DNA of 64,000 nt. Origin: Archilochus colubris. Its lineage: Eukaryota > Chordata > Aves > Apodiformes > Trochilidae. The stretch lies in assembly GCA_023079485.1 (NCBI GenBank), contig CM041090.1:39498874-39562873 (forward strand), written 5' to 3'. A program made the translations under genes and the position numbers. The notes under the pieces were generated by a model. It had not been told where the DNA came from and did no database searches. It saw only the letters and a list, made by a program, of their open reading frames with translations. Of this stretch, positions 12,537 through 24,400 are shown piece by piece (the first letter of the stretch is position 1; each line of letters begins with the position of its first letter).

Positions 12537-12632
12537 ATACAGGAGGAATTATCCCAAGAAACACCCAAAAACCCCTGCTGGAGGAGACAGACATGTCCTC
12601 TGTTTCAACCTATGTGCAATTCTCAAACAGAG
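12537..12632 (+). CDS. Candidate internal exon of an unrecognised gene (exon B)
   Basis: This is a 96-nt exon with symmetric phase 1-1 borders. It follows GCTTGTCTCACCAG and ends at CAGAG|GTAGGA. A G from exon A plus AT here makes an Asp codon and the frame continues without a stop. The product contains the words PLLEETDMSSVS and TYVQFSN. A single tyrosine in S-T-Y-V-Q-F could be an SH2-type docking site if this is a cytoplasmic tail, but that is inference. Intron A-B would be 325 nt, or 295 nt with the alternative donor. No family was recognised. Confidence 0.42.
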
Positions 12633-12703
12633 GTAGGACAAATCCAATACTGTTAATTATTTTTTTTAATATTTTTTATGGTGACTCTTTTTTAAAATCT
12701 CAG

Positions 12704-12765
12704 ACAGGCAAGAAGAAAATGAAGGATTTCTTGCATCCACCACCTCTGCAGACACAGCCCTTTAA
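12704..12765 (+). CDS. Candidate terminal coding exon (exon C) with stop
   Basis: The exon follows a strong acceptor: a T-rich tract from about 12658 to 12693, then AAAATCTCAG. The G from exon B plus AC makes another Asp codon. The frame then reads 19 residues, ending in the words EENEGFLAS and TSADTAL, to a TAA at 12763-12765. Intron B-C would be only 71 nt, short but within the range for vertebrates. Phase agreement at two successive junctions plus a downstream poly(A) signal is the main evidence that exons A to C form a gene end. With the start at 11918, the joined frame would encode about 150 residues. Confidence 0.42.
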
Positions 12766-12941
12766 GGGAACCTTACTAACCTGAACTAAGTAAAAATTCA
12801 CAAGTATAATTGAAGCAAAAACCTCTGGCTAGCAAAGATTTTACTTCTCTTTTTCCCTTCCACTTGCTTTTAATCAGCCCCACAAAATTCCCCCTGCCTG
12901 CACGGGTGGGAATAGGTAATATTGTTTGATGAATGAATAAA
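12766..12941 (+). terminator. Candidate 3' UTR and poly(A) signal
   Basis: A canonical AATAAA lies at 12936-12941, about 170 nt after the candidate stop codon. A GT-rich stretch at about 12958-12975 (TTGTTTGTCTGTGTC) matches a downstream cleavage element. It supports a plus-strand transcript ending near 12955. Isolated AATAAA words are common in AT-rich DNA, so the weight comes from the position after the candidate exons. Confidence 0.45.
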
Positions 12942-13056
12942 ATATCAGGTAGGAAGTGCCTTGTTTGTCTGTGTCTTCATTATCTCCTTCCCTGTCCTGC
13001 TGAGTTAGTGCCTGGACTGGTGTGGTTTTCCTTGCTGGATTTTTTCCATTTACTGT

Positions 13057-13505
13057 TTCATAGAATCATAGAATCATAGAATCCTAGGGGTTAGAAGGGA
13101 CCTCGAAAGATCATCTAGTCCAACCCCCCCTGCCAGAGCAGGGCCACCTAGAGTACATCGTGCAGGAACGTGTCCAAGCGGGTTTTGAATGTCTCCAGTG
13201 AAGGAGACTCCACGACCCCCCTGGGCAGCCTGTTCCAGGGCTCTGTCACCCTTACAGTAAAAAAATTTTTTCGAATATTCAACTTGAACCTCCTGTGCTC
13301 CAATTTACACCCATTACCCCTTGTCCTATCACTGGTCACCACTGAGAAAAGCCTAACTCCATCTCCCTGACACTCACCCCTTACATATTTGAACACATTG
13401 ATGAGGTCACCCCTCAGTCTCCTTTTCTGCAAACTAAAGAGACCCAGCTCCCTCAGCCTTTCCTCATAAGGGAGATGTTCCACTCCCTTAATCATCATCA
13501 AACTG
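13057..13505 (-). mobile_element. CR1 LINE 3' end with ORF2 C-terminus
   Basis: The plus strand begins with three TCATAGAA units, the reverse complement of the CR1 ATTCTATGA tail. The minus strand carries an open frame in which [35 protein letters not shown] and [18 protein letters not shown] are readable. These are C-terminal words of the CR1 ORF2 (endonuclease/reverse transcriptase) protein. The endonuclease and catalytic reverse transcriptase parts are absent, so it is a 5'-truncated, non-autonomous copy. The intact frame suggests it is one of the younger copies here. It lies about 100 bp downstream of the candidate gene end. Confidence 0.96.
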
Positions 13506-15835
13506 TTTGGTTTGTACCAGCAGTTACCAGCTGGGAGCCCTGGCCATAGGTTAAGATCGAAGGTGTTTGATGCTGTACAGATATCAAATGAAAAGATAAT
13601 CCCTACAGAATTTGGCCAGATTTTGGGTTTCCCTGAACATCTTCCCTTGCTAGAGTCTTGATCCAAAATTTAAACCTGAAGCAGGGAATAGCTCAGTTGA
13701 TAAATCACCTTTTTTCTCTTCTTCCCTTTTGCTTTATGGAATTACTTACAATTACACCATTCTGGATATATATATTTTTTTTAATGGGGCTGCAAACTCT
13801 TTTAGATTATGTTGGTCAGTTTTACAGCAAAGTGCAGAATTTGGAGCTGTTCTGAGGAGGGGAAAAAAAAGCCAATTCCAGCCATTAGAGGAAAAAAAAG
13901 TTGATAGAAAATTTCAAAACACAAAATGTTTTTTGAAGGACATGCCAAACCCCTTCAGAGGGGGAAACCTTCTGCCTGGAAGAGGGGTGCAAGAATCTGT
14001 CCTTTCAATTCCCCATTTTCCCAGCAAGGGTTGGTAATCTCAGATTATTTACCAGCATCTCATTTTCAACTCTCAAAAAAATGCTTAGAAGCCAGCAAAA
14101 AAAAAAAAAACCAACCCAAAACCAACACCTCTCTCTCAGCCTGTTTTTGTTTTGCTCTGGTGTTTGTTTTCATCTTAACATTAATTGCCCCATAACGTCT
14201 GCTTGGTTTTATCAATTAGCCTTTGCAGTGGGAAAATATTTTAGTGCCTAATACAGCGTAATGATTTTTTTCCCTATTTGCCAAGGGGGTTATTAATAAA
14301 TGTCCCCACTGGGGTTACAACTCCTGTGCTCTGGTGTTTGCTTTTGGGGAAATGAGGGATTGGAGGAAAATCCTAACCAAACGCAGCTATAATTAGAGAG
14401 GAAGCAGCTGCAATTAGGAGTAGATGTTCAACGACATTGAAGGCACTGGGGGACAAACCTCCCCTCGACTCGGGCAGGGGTGGCAGCAGAACCTGCTGTA
14501 GGTTTTTCCTACTTTTCCAGATGTTGCATCAAAGATTCACGCCATCTGCTCAGCCTAGTTCTCCAAGGAGGAAAAGGGGGTTTTCAGCAGAGGAGTTCTG
14601 GCCCAGCAAAGCCACCAGCAGACTCCCAGAGCTGGGATTTCACCCTGATCTCTTGCTCCTCACTGTTTATTTAGCCTGAACCACTGCCACCAGAGCTGCT
14701 GGGATCTCTGGTTAGCTGCCAGCCAAGCAGCCCCTTCAAATGCCTCATCTCGGTGCACATCAGACATCCACTCTCTTTCCCATGGAGTCCTCTCCTGGGG
14801 CTCCAGGTACTCCAGGGTTTGAACAGAGAAGCCTGGCAGACCTTGTTCTCCTCCCTGCTGTTACAACAGACTTTGTTTGTGGAGTCAAAACCAGACCCCA
14901 TCCCTTTGGCTTTGCTGCCTGCTACAAATCTAAATTCTCTGTCGCTGGGAAATGAAGCAGCCAACAGGCTGTCCCAGCAAAATCCAATCCTCTCATTAGA
15001 TATGAGGGTCTGGAAAGCCAAACTGGAAGGAGTTCTGTCCAAAAATTCAGGCTGAGTTAAAATATTAGTGCTTGATTTTATCAATTAGCTGAACAACTTG
15101 ATTAACAATAAACACTAGAGCAAGGACGTACCCAGAATTAAAAAAAAAGCAACAGCTGGGCAATGCTGCTTAATATGGCTTTTAGCTTAATTCATCTCAC
15201 TGCAGAAATCTCTAATTCTCATGGTCTGGTTCCTGAAAAACAGCTACTGATGTAACCTTGTGTCTTTCCCTGGGCTTTCTGGTAAAAAAAACAAACCCAC
15301 AAACAATTACTATTACAGCACTATTAGCTTTGAGGATTTAGAGCTTTGCTTTTTCACAGAAGAGCTTGGAAGTAATGGAATTTGCTCTGGGAAAAGCTGA
15401 CCATTCCTTTGCAAATCTCTGAAGGGCTTCTCATCTTGGGGTCCTGTAAAGCCACCCCATGTAACTCTTTTATAGAAGAGAGGTTATGGCCAGCAGGAGC
15501 TGCCCCATGTTGGGGTGACACCTCCCATCCCAGCCTCTGCAGAAAGCTGAGAAAAAGCAGCAGTAAAATGCAAGGATTTGCCACACTCTGCTCCTCCACC
15601 ACCTAAGTGTAATACAGGTGGTCCATCATAGTGCTGGGCCCACAAGAAAGCAGATTTCCCTAAACACCCCAAAAGTGCATCCTTTCTCATTCCTGCAGAT
15701 CGCTGAGCACCAAGAAAGTCACCTAAATGGGGATGGGGCTTTCTCTGCTCCTTCTCTGGAGCAGCATCTCCTCCAGATCCTGGGTCTCTCTGTTTTGACC
15801 AGAAGAAGAGCTCTGGTAGACCTTGGCCCTGCCAA
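13506..15835. other. Non-coding stretch, no gene seen
   Basis: Unique sequence. Overlapping frames on both strands at 14430-15085 reach 137 codons on the minus strand, but antisense frames are equally open and no splice or homology support is visible. Nothing else was recognised. Confidence 0.45.
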
Positions 15836-15879
15836 GGGTGAAGGAACAGAGATTAAAGGGTGAAGGAACAGAGATTAAA
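15836..15879. repeat. 22-bp tandem duplication
   Basis: Two identical 22-bp units beginning GGGTGAAGGAACAGAG lie head to tail. Confidence 0.92.
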
Positions 15880-16419
15880 GGTAACCAAACACAAAACACA
15901 AAGATTATTTGTATTGCAAACCAACCTGAGAACCATGCTCAAAGGCCACTGCAGTACTGGAAGAGACAGCCCTGCCCTTCTGAGCATCTACACCCACAGG
16001 ACTTGGTGGGAGCAGCAGGTATCCATCACCAGCAGTTTTGAGACAGGGAGCACCATCCCTGGAAGGTGGGTGAATTTTATCCTCTACCTGTATTTCTAAC
16101 AAAGCATCCAGCAGCTTGACAGAGGAGTTGGGAAACGAACCTATAGGACAACAGCTCAGCACTTTTCACTATAAACCACATATTTCTGCCTTGGCAGAAA
16201 GCAACAGTGATCTTCTGGAAGCATTCACTTCACCTGGCCAGGCATACACCACAAGTAGATATTTCATCAAAATCAGAACCTTTCCCAATTACCAACAAAG
16301 CATCAATTCTACTGACATGGAACCATTTGGTTTCTTTTATTTCTTTCTTATCCTTTAAGTGGGGGAGATAATTATGTGTCTCTCCATTTTATACCTTTAA
16401 CCACACACACTCTAGTTGC
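15880..16419. other. Non-coding stretch, no gene seen
   Basis: Unique sequence leading into the tandem array. No supported exon was seen. Confidence 0.5.
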
Positions 16420-16420
16420 A

Positions 16421-17336
16421 TGCTATATATAGCATGTATTATAACCTTTAATACTCAAAGAATGATTTTAAATGTTGTTTTAAAGGGGCAAACATTATCC
16501 AAGGGACATGTGTGTAGGTACAAATGTATATTATTCTACCTGTGGGTAGACACATGCACACAAAAAAACCATATGAGACCCTTTCTAGCTAAACATACAT
16601 GTTATGTATGTGTATTATAACCCTTAATACTCAAAGAATGATTTTTAAATGTTGCTTTAAAGGGGCAAACAGTATCCTAGGGACATGTGTGTAGGTACAA
16701 ATGTGTATTATTCCATCTGTGGGTAGACTTGTGCACACAAAAAACCACATGAGACCCTCTCTAGCTAAACACAGAGCTAAACATACATGCTATGTATGCA
16801 TATTATAACCTTTAATACTCAAAGAATGACTTTAAATGTTGTTTTAAAGGGGCAAACATTATCCTAGGGACATGTGTGTAGGTACAAATGTGTATTATTC
16901 CACCTGTGGGTAGACACATACACACAAAAACCCACTCAAGATCCTCTCTAGCTAAACATAGAGCTAAACATACATGCTATGCATGTGTATTATAACCCTT
17001 AATACTCAAAGAATGATTTTCTTTAAATGTTGTTTTAAAGGGGCAAACATTATCCTAGGGACATGTGTGTAGGTACAAATGTGTATTATTCCACCTGTGG
17101 GTAGACACATCACACAAAAACCACAGACCTCTCTAGCTAAACATAGAGCTAAACATACATGCTATGATGTGTATTATAACCCTTAATACTCAAAGAATGA
17201 TTTTTAAATGTTGCTTTAAAGGGGCAAACATTATCCTAGGGACATGTGTGTAGGTACAAATGTGTATTATTCCACCTGTGGGTAGACACATGCACACAAA
17301 AAACCACATGAGACCCTCTCTAGCTAAAGATAGAGC
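16421..17336. repeat. Tandem array, five units of about 180-188 bp
   Basis: Units begin at about 16421, 16600, 16788, 16975 and 17160. Each contains AATACTCAAAGAATGA, AAAGGGGCAAACATTATCC, GGGACATGTGTGTAGGTAC and CTGTGGGTAGACACAT in that order. Unit length varies because of a duplicated GAGCTAAACATA word (absent from the first unit) and small indels. Frames within it are short and broken, so it is a minisatellite or satellite seed and not a gene. Confidence 0.96.
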
Positions 17337-17978
17337 TCAGTCCTGTGCCCTTTCCCCACCATTCTTAAGGGTGCAAACTGAACACAGAGCTTTTAAAGCT
17401 TTTTTTTCTTTTTTTCACCTTACCTCCACCAGAAACAGCACAACCTCATGCAAGGGCTTTGACACAGACGTTAATTTTCACTCGCAGCTGTGGCAATTAG
17501 AAAGTGTACTTAATAGAGTGTCATGTTAATTGTTGCAGAGTTAACCAATTTCTCCATTTAATTGTCAATTGATTAACCTATTGAAATGGTAAGTGACTCA
17601 GTTTCCTTCCAGAACAAACAGCAGCCACATATTGTAGCTTCATCCAGCTGGAGGGGGTACTCTGTGATTTGCTCAGCTTCAATGTGCTGGTATTTTTCTA
17701 CACCTCCCTGAGCTTTTAATTAGATGAGCCAATTTTACATGTATTTGTCTGCTGGAAAGGTTATCTGTGCTGGAGCTGACCTGCAGAGACAAGGTTGAGG
17801 CTCGCTGTCTTAATAGAAAAGGTTTTCAGCTATGACTGCTGTACTTGATTGCATTGTGATGGTAATTAACTTGAGACTTTGCCTCCCTCAATGTTTTTTT
17901 GTAGCTTTAACTATGCAATGAGATGTTTCCTCTGTCATATATATGCACTTATTAAGCTCTTATTGGATTCTAATATGC

Positions 17979-17986
17979 ATGCAAAT
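17979..17986 (+). promoter_or_regulatory. Octamer (POU-type) motif
   Basis: ATGCAAAT is the perfect octamer recognised by POU-domain factors. It is preceded by an overlapping ATGCATGC. A single eight-base match is weak on its own, but it lies in the repeat-poor block about 200 bp from the CpG cluster. Confidence 0.35.
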
Positions 17987-18199
17987 AGTTGAGAGTTTCT
18001 CAAGGCTAATACTACACTATGTAGATTGTAGTACCATTAAGTCACTACAAAGATGTAGCCCGCAGCAAACTTATAAGTTGGGCTTTTTTTTTCCTTTTTC
18101 TGCGAGTGTATGTGAGAATTTGATTTTCCATTTCGTGCTTTTTCTCAGCCTAGAGGAGGAAGAATTCCCTCCACCTACTTCTTCCTCATTTTCATCCAA

Positions 18200-18248
18200 C
18201 GCGTCCCGCACACGCGCGGCCCTTTTGACGACTTTCCCTTCCCCGACG
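18200..18248. promoter_or_regulatory. Dense CpG cluster
   Basis: Nine CpG dinucleotides occur in 49 bp, within ACGCGTCCCGC and ACGCGCGGCC and two later sites, in a window otherwise strongly CpG-depleted. Further CpGs occur at about 18403-18424. It is too short for a classical CpG island. It could be an unmethylated enhancer core or an unrecognised promoter. Confidence 0.45.
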
Positions 18249-18560
18249 CCCTTTAAAAAAGTGTTTCCAAAGGAAGATCCCGATGTCCTTCATTCAGTTT
18301 TTCAAGTCAGTTTGTAATCCAACCCTGCCCCAACTCCTTTCTCCAGGCGGCCTGTTTGAAAGCCCTTGCTATCTCCTGTGTCCCTGCGTGTTCTTTTACA
18401 GTACGGCGCTGTCGTTTAATTACGAGACAATCCCCCACAACTGAGCAAGCATTTTCATCATTGATAATGTTGGTAGCAGGCAACTGAGACAAAATGATTA
18501 CAAACCTATGTTGCGCTCAATAGTCCTTTAGAGGATTTCTCTCTTAATAGTCCTGGCTCA

Positions 18561-19019
18561 TTCATGTTTGGTTCAGTACATTTGTTCTTTAAAAAAGGCG
18601 TAGATTAGAAGAGTTTCAGGGTAGGTTAATAACTCAACTGAAAATGGCTGCTCGCATTGTCCAAGCCTGTTCCTGCAGTTGCCTGGTGCTTTCTTCAGTT
18701 CTTCCACACTGCAGCTTTGGCCCAGTTGGTAAACAGCTTAAGTCCAGACATCTTTTCATTCTCTGCGCAGCGGATTGAAATAAAAATGCATATAAGTGGC
18801 GACTGACTGGCGCTGGGCTGACAATAGCCTGTAACATTATGCAAGGGTATTTACATAGGAATAAGGCCTTGGTAAAGAAGACAGGGGCAATTAATGACTA
18901 GGGCCACACATATAAGGAAAGTTTGTCCAATCTTTTCTTCAATAAAGATCTTTTGTAAAGTGCTATGGAAACTCATGGAGGCCCCCAAACAGATTAGGAG
19001 AGGGACTTTTGTGGTGGGT
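18561..19019. other. Non-coding stretch, no gene seen
   Basis: Unique sequence without recognised elements. Confidence 0.5.
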
Positions 19020-19110
19020 TTTTTGGTCTTTTTTTTTGTTGGTTTGGTTTTTTTTTGTTGTTTTTTTTTTTTTTTTTTGTATGGGTTTTTGGTTTTGGTT
19101 TTTTTTTTTC
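19020..19110. repeat. T/G low-complexity tract
   Basis: Long T-runs are interrupted by GG or single G (TTTTTGG-type words). The open frame through it is a composition artefact rich in Phe, Val and Gly. Confidence 0.9.
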
Positions 19111-20560
19111 CTCTTCAACTTTAAGTTAAAAAGAGCGAAATTTTGTAAAGGTAAAATGTAATTCTGTAGTTTCCAACTTTTACTATTGTGACTTTCCCCA
19201 CCCCTCCGTCCCTATCTTTTAATGGGAATGGGGTTTTGTGGGTTTTTTCCCTAGGAGAACATGTGGAATAAAGAAATAAAGTGAATTATGTGCCACAACC
19301 AGGCAGAGTGCTGGAAGAGAAGGGTCTGGTGGAGACTTGCCACAAAGCTTGACTCCTCCTGCTTAGCACAGGTTGGGGCTTTAAGCTCATTTGTAAGCAT
19401 TTAGGACCTGATTCTGATCTCTCTTACACCCCAGCAGCCCTGCTGGGGCTGTCAAAAGTGTGTCCTGGCAGATGCAAGATAGGCCACTCCTCCTTCCAAA
19501 TTGGACTTTTTCCTTCATTTTGTCTGGATGGATTTGGGCATGAGTGATTTTGACAAACCAAGGAAGCCCCACGCTCTGGCTCTGGGTTGCAGAGCACTAT
19601 CAGTGCTGCAGGGACCTAGCCCAGGGCAGAATTTAACCCCCAAAGCTTTGTCTTGCCAGATGGGATGGTCTCAAAAAAAGAAGAATGAGCCCATCTCCCT
19701 GGGGGACACCAGCCAGCATCCCTTCAGGGCAAAGATGACACAAAAGAGTCACAGCTGATGATGCTTCCTCTACCCACCAGGACTTGAGTCAGTGGGTGTG
19801 CACAACTTGGGGTAGTGTGGACACATTGCTTTGGGTCTGGAGCCATCACCACCATGATGGGGCTCCTGAAAGCTCTTTCCCAATGCTGTAAGCTCCTTCA
19901 ATGTCTTTTTTTCCTTCTCATGAAATTCAAGCCACCATCCTCTAAGTTTCCCCCATCCCCACGGAAGTTTTGGGGACGATGTTTTTCGAAGCCTACCAGG
20001 GTACATCTGTTGATGGCAGCTTGAATGTGCCCAGTTGAGCAATTTTTCATTTGAGGCTCATCAGTTGGTGTTTAAAGACTTTGCCCTTACTCTAATGATG
20101 GTGGAGGGTTCCTCGGTTTGGGTTAATGCTGTCATTTTTCACACCTATTGAGAGAGCTGAAGATGTCTATTTGGAAAGAGTAGTGGGGATCCTACTGCTC
20201 AACCCACTGTCTATGTTCAAGAAGTCAGTCCTTTGGTGGATATGAATGAGGAAAACCCCACTGATTTCTCTGCCAAGCTTTACACCATCTCATGGTCTTC
20301 ATTTGAATTATTTTCCTTTTTATAACAGAATATAACTCAAAGAAGAGAGAAGTAAATTTCCAAGACCCCATATCATGCCACTTTCTTTCTTCAAAATGAT
20401 TTCAACGATCATCTTTCCAATGGAACATAATTCCTAAAATCCTTTCTGGGCACTGAAGAGGGGGAAATAAATGTTAATACCACAAGTGCAGGGTTCCTAT
20501 GAGAGAAGTGTGCACAGAGTAGAGAATGTGTTTCTGCTTCAGCCCTGGAAAGCTGGAGAA
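19111..20560. other. Non-coding stretch, no gene seen
   Basis: Unique sequence. Small frames at 19501-20042 on both strands lack support. Confidence 0.45.
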
Positions 20561-22800
20561 ATCAATGCTTCATTCAAGGCTATTGATCAGTACTAAATTA
20601 ATTAGACTTCAAGGCTTATGGCAGTTGATAAGACAACTTGTTAATTTAGTCAATGATAGTGTTTTCCCTAAAGCAGCAAATACCCTCTTTCTCAGAAAAG
20701 ACATTTCTCGCAATTGCTACCCGCCTTTCCCCCCCAACCCCCACCTCATTTATTAAAAAAATTCACTTTACATTTAAACTAAGATAAGAATTGGATGGGA
20801 AGATCCTTCTATTTACCCCTATTTGCCTTCTTTTGCTCTAACACTGGAGCAAGGTGTCGATAACATCTGATGTAATTAAATAGGATGGCAGCGTAACATT
20901 TAGCTTTTCCACCCCGGCCCATTGAAGCTGATTTCATTTGGGAAAAACTGGTGGGGAGAAACTGGTGGGGAGAGGAGGGAAGAAGCCCACTTTCTAGATT
21001 TATTTTATTTTTTTTTTTTAAATGGCAAACCCAGAGGTTTTGCTTCCCGGGCAAGAAGGATGCTCATGGCCACTGACAAAGGCACAGGAGGTGCTGGTCC
21101 AGTGAGTGGTGAATGAGATGAAGGTATCCCAGAATCCCTGGACATGGGGCCGTACTTCCTGCTGGCTGGGAAGGACAAAAGGACAAAGCCAAAGTAGTGC
21201 TGGGGTCCCACCACCAGCTCTTGGAGGCACCAGTCTGCTACCAGCAGCACTCCAACCCTCGGAGAATGCTAATAAGCCACTGAAGAGCTCAGCTTTCCTG
21301 CCATAATTCTATAGCGCCGTCGAGGACCCCATAGTGTTCACTAAATAAAGACAACTAATTGAGAATTTTTTGCACATTTTGCTCAGTGGACTTGTTGTTC
21401 AGGCTGTGGGTTGGGGAGAATGTCCCCTACTGACAACAGGGGCTGATTGTTTTGGCAGCCGCCGGGTTAGCGCCATTTCCCGGGTCTGGGGCTGACTTTC
21501 AAAGTATGACAAAAATGTTTAATTTTGGAATTTTTTTATTTATTTTTTTTTTTTAATTACATGGCTGGGAATTATTTGAGCTTTGGAGAGAGTGGGCTGT
21601 CCCGTGTTCGTGTAAAAAAAAAAAAAAAATTGCTTGCAAAGTTTCTCAGAATAAAACCCTTGGTCTTTCTCTTTTTCTCCTTGCTCTCTTTTTTCCCCCC
21701 TCTCTCTCTTTTTCTTTTTTTTTTTTTCTTTCTTTTTTTTTTTTTCCCCTCACTGTATTTTCCATGGTGAGGCCTACATTTTTGTGTCTGCAGGTGACAC
21801 TTTGATTGAAACTAAAATTAATAAATCAGCTGAAAAGCTCACACCTACAGCTCACAGCAGGGCCTTGAAAACACGGTTATAAAGGGAGCTTTATGCCCTT
21901 GTGTAAAGAAGGAATAAATTACAGAAGCACTTGTTGCCCTTGGACTCGATTTTCCTTTGCAGGCTGGTATCTTATTTTTGGAGCTTATTGTTAATCAACA
22001 GGTTCCTTGTAGGTTTAGCAGGTGACTTTGCTATTAATCTCCTATTTGACCACTATAGCATATTAATGAGGTAGGCTTCTGGATGTGGCTGTCTCCAACA
22101 CAAGGAATTAGTTTAAAAGGTGCACTCTTTACTCAATTGCTCACAGTTAACGATGCTGCAGCCCAAATGCAAAGTAGCATTTTCTACAGCTTGTGGAGCA
22201 TTAAGAGTGTTTTACTAACATTATGTTCCTCACTGTGCTTTTCTTCTCTTGTATACTTATTTCTTCTCCGTGGAGGGCTATTATCAGGCTTACCGGTCCT
22301 TCCTTCTCTTTATATTTTTTTGGGGGGGGTTTCTTCACTTTTTATTCTCTTAACAAAATCAAGAAATTATATATAAATGACGAAATGATATCCTTCCCTG
22401 ATTAATGTGCACCTTGGTTTTAATTAAACAATTCCAGAGCTCTTTGGAGGTACCATTGGATTTCAATGAAATGCTCGGCTCCACGTTTCTCCTCGAAACT
22501 GCCTTAATAAATATCATTATAAAGTGTAGGGATTCAACCAGCCCCGTTTCACCTTGTATTTTGGGTCTGATTTAAGCTTAGAGTGAGGATACCTATAGGG
22601 GTACTTTAAGAACATAAAGAAAAGCTGAGGATTTAAGACTTCAATTTGTAATTACCAGGATCTGCCGAAATACATAATATTATGAGCCAGGCTCCAAAAC
22701 ACCCTGGTGGAAACAACAGCTTTGTTGTAATACAGTAATTTCCACATTCCAAGGAATGTGCTCTGCCATAGATGGTTATTATTGGTGTTCCCTTTCATAA
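20561..22800. other. Repeat-poor AT-rich block, candidate conserved non-coding region
   Basis: Apart from the polypyrimidine tract inside it, this block has no repeats and many ATTA/TTAAT words (20590-20660, 21335-21365, 21800-21835, 22020-22080, 22400-22430). Small CpG-containing patches lie near 21300-21325 and 21460-21485. No coding exon is supported. The regulatory reading is inference from composition. Confidence 0.3.
21664..21750. repeat. Polypyrimidine tract
   Basis: About 85 bases are almost entirely C and T, including (TC)n and long T-runs. It is capable of triplex-type structures. Its frames are artefacts. Confidence 0.9.
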
Positions 22801-24342
22801 CTTTCAGATGTGTGGTCTACCTCCCAAACAGATAGATTTTCCTATTTAAATCAGTGCTGTCAGGCTTATGCTTGCAGATTCCTGGGTGTTGGGTTGTGGT
22901 TTTTTTTAACAAGGACTTTTACAGGCAATGGCATAGTTGTGTCAGGTTGGATGTCAGCCTTGAGTTTTACTCTGAACCATAAAATATCTGTCTTTTAGAG
23001 ATTAAGGTCAAAGTTATCATGTTACTTTAGTCTGGTGGTTTGCTATTCCTCTTCTATCTTCTTTTTTAATTGGGATTTATATATATACATCCTTTTAAAA
23101 TGCTAGTGGAGTACATATAAGAGCAAAGATATTTAAGGTGTTGCTAATATCTTTACCATAGCAGCAAGGGTTGGGTGCTGGCTCCATCCACATCTCCCAG
23201 AAATGTCTGTGGAAGGAGGATACATAACTCATGCTCAAAGTCACATTCAAATTTCTTTATATTTTCAGTAATTAATGTCAATTCAAGCTACAACCATCAC
23301 AGGGTGCTCAGTTTGAGCCTCTGGCAAGGGCTGGGAGCCCAAAATGATGCCCTGGAGGGAAGCATCCCCATGGGCAGCCAGACATCCCCTGTCAGGGGGA
23401 AGAAACCATGGGGGAAAAATGAAATTCATCTGCAGAGCTCACAGTGCCTTTGCTTCACACCAAGTACAGTGAAGGGTCATGGTAAAACACCCAGAAAGAT
23501 GCTCACAAGCCTGGATCCCACCCCAGGTACTCCCAGCACACGATGCATCCATCTCACCCCTGAGTCTCCCCAAGGATGACCCCACCGGGCTCATTTTCAG
23601 CCACAACTTAAAAGAAGTTGTGAAGTTTTAAAAAAACAATTCAAGAAGTTAGTTGTTATTTAAAATCACGGTGAGATCTTCCCTATTGCAGGCCAACAAA
23701 TTACCTGACTTTGCTTGGAAAGAAAAAAAAAAAAGTAGGAGAGAGATGTTTTTCAGTGCTGACAACACACAGTAATTATCATTTACTCTTTCTTTTTCTC
23801 TCTTTTTTGAAGGAACAACCTTTTAAACAGCTTTGTTGGATTTTTGTCCAGAGTTTTGGCACTGAGATCTTGTTTGTCAGGGTTCAAGGAAGGGCGGATT
23901 TTTACTGCCCAGGCACGACCCCCTATAAATCAGATTTTCCTCGTTAAAACACTGGCAAACCCTTGACTGAAGTGGTGTGAGCAGGGGCAGTTTTAGCACT
24001 GGTTCTAAAGAGGAATGGTTAATGCAACACAGTTTGGGAGCCCTTCCTTTCCCCAGCCCCCATCTCCCCCCATCTACTTACAGCACAAGGAGGTTTGAGC
24101 TTATTTTGTCTTTTCACAACTTAGCAAGATCAGACACATTTCTGCAATGCATATGCAGATTTTACCTCTTGTTACTTTCTCTAATGAGCTTTCACTTAAT
24201 CAATTTGACAGTGGCCTTTCTTCCTTTTTGCTTGGTATCCACTAGGAAAGTATTCAGGAAAAAGTGTTAACAGTTTCAAGGGGTATTAGCAAAATGAAAT
24301 GGTGGCACAGCCAAACCTAGGAAGATCATAAGAGTGCTTTAT
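22801..24342. other. Non-coding stretch, no gene seen
   Basis: Unique sequence. A 134-codon plus frame at 23175-23579 is open only on one strand, but it lacks splice signals, a recognised domain or conserved composition. I do not call it. Confidence 0.4.
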
Positions 24343-24400
24343 GGAAAGGAAAAAAAAAATAAAAGAAAAAAAAAAGAAAGAAGAAAGAAAGAAAAAAAAG
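24343..24400. repeat. Polypurine (A/G) tract
   Basis: A-rich sequence with regular GAAA and GAAAG interruptions. Confidence 0.9.

Larger units (their letters stand above)
17337..18560. other. Repeat-poor block, candidate regulatory region
   Basis: AT-rich unique sequence with many TAATTA-type words (17530-17580, 17715-17740, 17865) and a local CpG cluster at 18200-18248. The combination is reminiscent of a developmental enhancer or a distal promoter. This is inference, since no comparison could be made. A 124-codon plus frame (17943-18317) spans it but has no splice or family support. Confidence 0.35.

Noticed and set aside
13516..13666. N-terminal extension of the minus frame over the 13 kb CR1
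   Set aside because: CR1 protein words begin only near 13505. Upstream residues do not fit CR1 and are likely chance read-through of flanking sequence.
16421..17336. CRISPR-like array
   Set aside because: Units of 180-188 bp are contiguous and similar throughout, with no short repeat/unique spacer structure. The genome is vertebrate.
23175..23579. 134-codon plus frame
   Set aside because: No splice sites or recognisable domain; composition is like the surrounding non-coding DNA.
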